From Rhodospirillales bacterium (lineage in GTDB: Bacteria; Pseudomonadota; Alphaproteobacteria; Rhodospirillales; JASLLV01), in assembly GCA_030754475.1 (NCBI GenBank), contig JASMAE010000290.1, forward strand, positions 1-14,224: 14,224 nt of DNA, read 5' to 3'. The notes under the pieces were generated by a model, which did not search any database, was not told the origin of the DNA, and saw only the letters and a program-made list of their open reading frames with translations. The position numbers and the translations under genes are program-made. Positions 13,680 to 14,224 of the stretch are shown one piece after another. Numbering within the stretch: position 1 is the first letter of the stretch; each line of letters begins with the position of its first letter.

Positions 13680-14224
13680 TCAGCGGACGTAGGTGGCCCC
13701 GGTGATGTCGATGGTGGTGCCGGAAGCATGGCGCGCCTTGCCCGTCGCCAGGAAGGCGACGAAGTTGGCGACATCCTCGGGCGGAACCCACTCGCGCATG
13801 GCGAGCGTGGCGGTCAGGGCGTCTTCACCGCCCTTGCGGGTCGCGAAGTCTTCCGCCATCTCGGTCCTGACCAAGCCCGGCGCGACGATGTAGGCAAGCA
13901 CGCCGTCGAGGGGGAACGCCCGCGCAATGCTTTGTATGAAGGCCTTGATTCCGGCCTTCGATGCGGCGTAGGCCAGAGATTCCGGCGACGTGACGCCGCG
14001 GTGCGCCGCTTGGCTGCTGATGCTGACGATGATGCCGCCGCCGCGATCGCGGAAATGGAGTACGGCTTCGCGGGTCAGGCGCGCCATCGCGAGCAAGTTC
14101 ACGCGCATCGTGGTGTCGAATATCTCGTCCCACTGCGAAAGCGGGTCGTCGACGCCGGCCCACAACTGTACTGCCGCGTTGTTGACGAGGACGTCGATCC
14201 GCCCCTTCCACGCGACCGCCTGGT
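13680..14224 (-). CDS. Short-chain dehydrogenase/reductase (partial, N-terminus outside window)
   Basis: The C-terminal 180 residues of an SDR-family NAD(P)-dependent oxidoreductase are visible; the frame continues past the right edge, so the cofactor-binding TGxxxGxG segment is not in view. Seen are IDVLVNNAAVQ (the NNA motif that stabilises the central sheet), IIVSISSQAAH with the catalytic Ser, YAASK (Tyr and Lys of the active site, visible residues 85 and 89) and the PG segment VAPGLVRTEM. Then come PEDVANFVAFLATGKARHASGTTIDITGATYV, the usual C-terminus of this family. The segment between Ser and Tyr is about two residues longer than common. The substrate cannot be predicted. A TTG at 14165 gives a shorter apparent start but would cut off the NNA motif, so it is not the true start. 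Confidence 0.92.
   Translation of the reverse strand, partial: QAVAWKGRIDVLVNNAAVQLWAGVDDPLSQWDEIFDTTMRVNLLAMARLTREAVLHFRDRGGGIIVSISSQAAHRGVTSPESLAYAASKAGIKAFIQSIARAFPLDGVLAYIVAPGLVRTEMAEDFATRKGGEDALTATLAMREWVPPEDVANFVAFLATGKARHASGTTIDITGATYVR

Noticed and set aside
12658..13791. A 377-codon minus-strand frame opposite the TPR and cyclophilin-like genes
   Set aside because: It is antisense to two genes with recognisable signal peptide, TPR and family motifs, and has no motif of its own.

Overview
The window looks like ordinary chromosome from a GC-rich alphaproteobacterium, probably Rhodospirillales-like. This is inferred from the coupled psd-pssA pair, the short alphaproteobacterial type of NAD kinase, the class 2 PyrD and the strongly GC-biased third codon positions. 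I see no insertion sequences, phage genes, CRISPR arrays, tRNA or rRNA, and no clear sign of recent transfer. Twelve protein-coding genes fill nearly everything. Eleven are complete and one runs off the right edge. No gene-free stretch exceeds 300 bases; the longest are 6695-6968, 12467-12726 and 1616-1845.

Layout. (1) 84-1615, plus strand: psd and pssA overlap by 4 bases and encode the two steps that turn CDP-diacylglycerol and serine into phosphatidylethanolamine. (2) 1616-1845: a converging intergenic region holding a 16-bp palindrome and a long nested hairpin. (3) 1846-6694, minus strand: a PadR-family regulator, a membrane fusion protein and an RND inner-membrane pump, each overlapping the next by 4 bases. 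This is a self-contained regulated efflux operon without its outer-membrane channel. A good sigma70-like promoter (-35 TTGATC, 17-bp spacer, -10 TAATAT) lies upstream of padR, and an AT-rich dyad covers its -10, a natural place for PadR autorepression. (4) 6969-11357, plus strand: moaA (molybdenum cofactor), an exported protein of unknown function, an AlkA-type DNA glycosylase, nadK and an AbrB-type membrane protein. They are co-oriented with small gaps, but the functions are mixed and nadK probably has its own promoter. (5) 11384-12466, minus strand: pyrD, convergent with the abrB-like gene and divergent from what follows. (6) 12727-13647, plus strand: an exported TPR protein and a cyclophilin-like small protein. 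(7) 13680 to the right edge, minus strand: the C-terminal part of a short-chain dehydrogenase, convergent with the cyclophilin-like gene across a GC-rich hairpin.

Nothing here forms an obviously new multi-gene system. The points most worth a second look are regulatory and small-scale: the PadR dyad within its promoter, the inverted repeat flanking the putative moaA promoter, a 9-bp direct repeat spaced 22 bp apart upstream of the TPR gene, competing hairpins in the nadK leader, the structured converging intergenic region, non-AcrB residues at the proton-relay positions of the RND pump, and the unclassified exported protein next to moaA.
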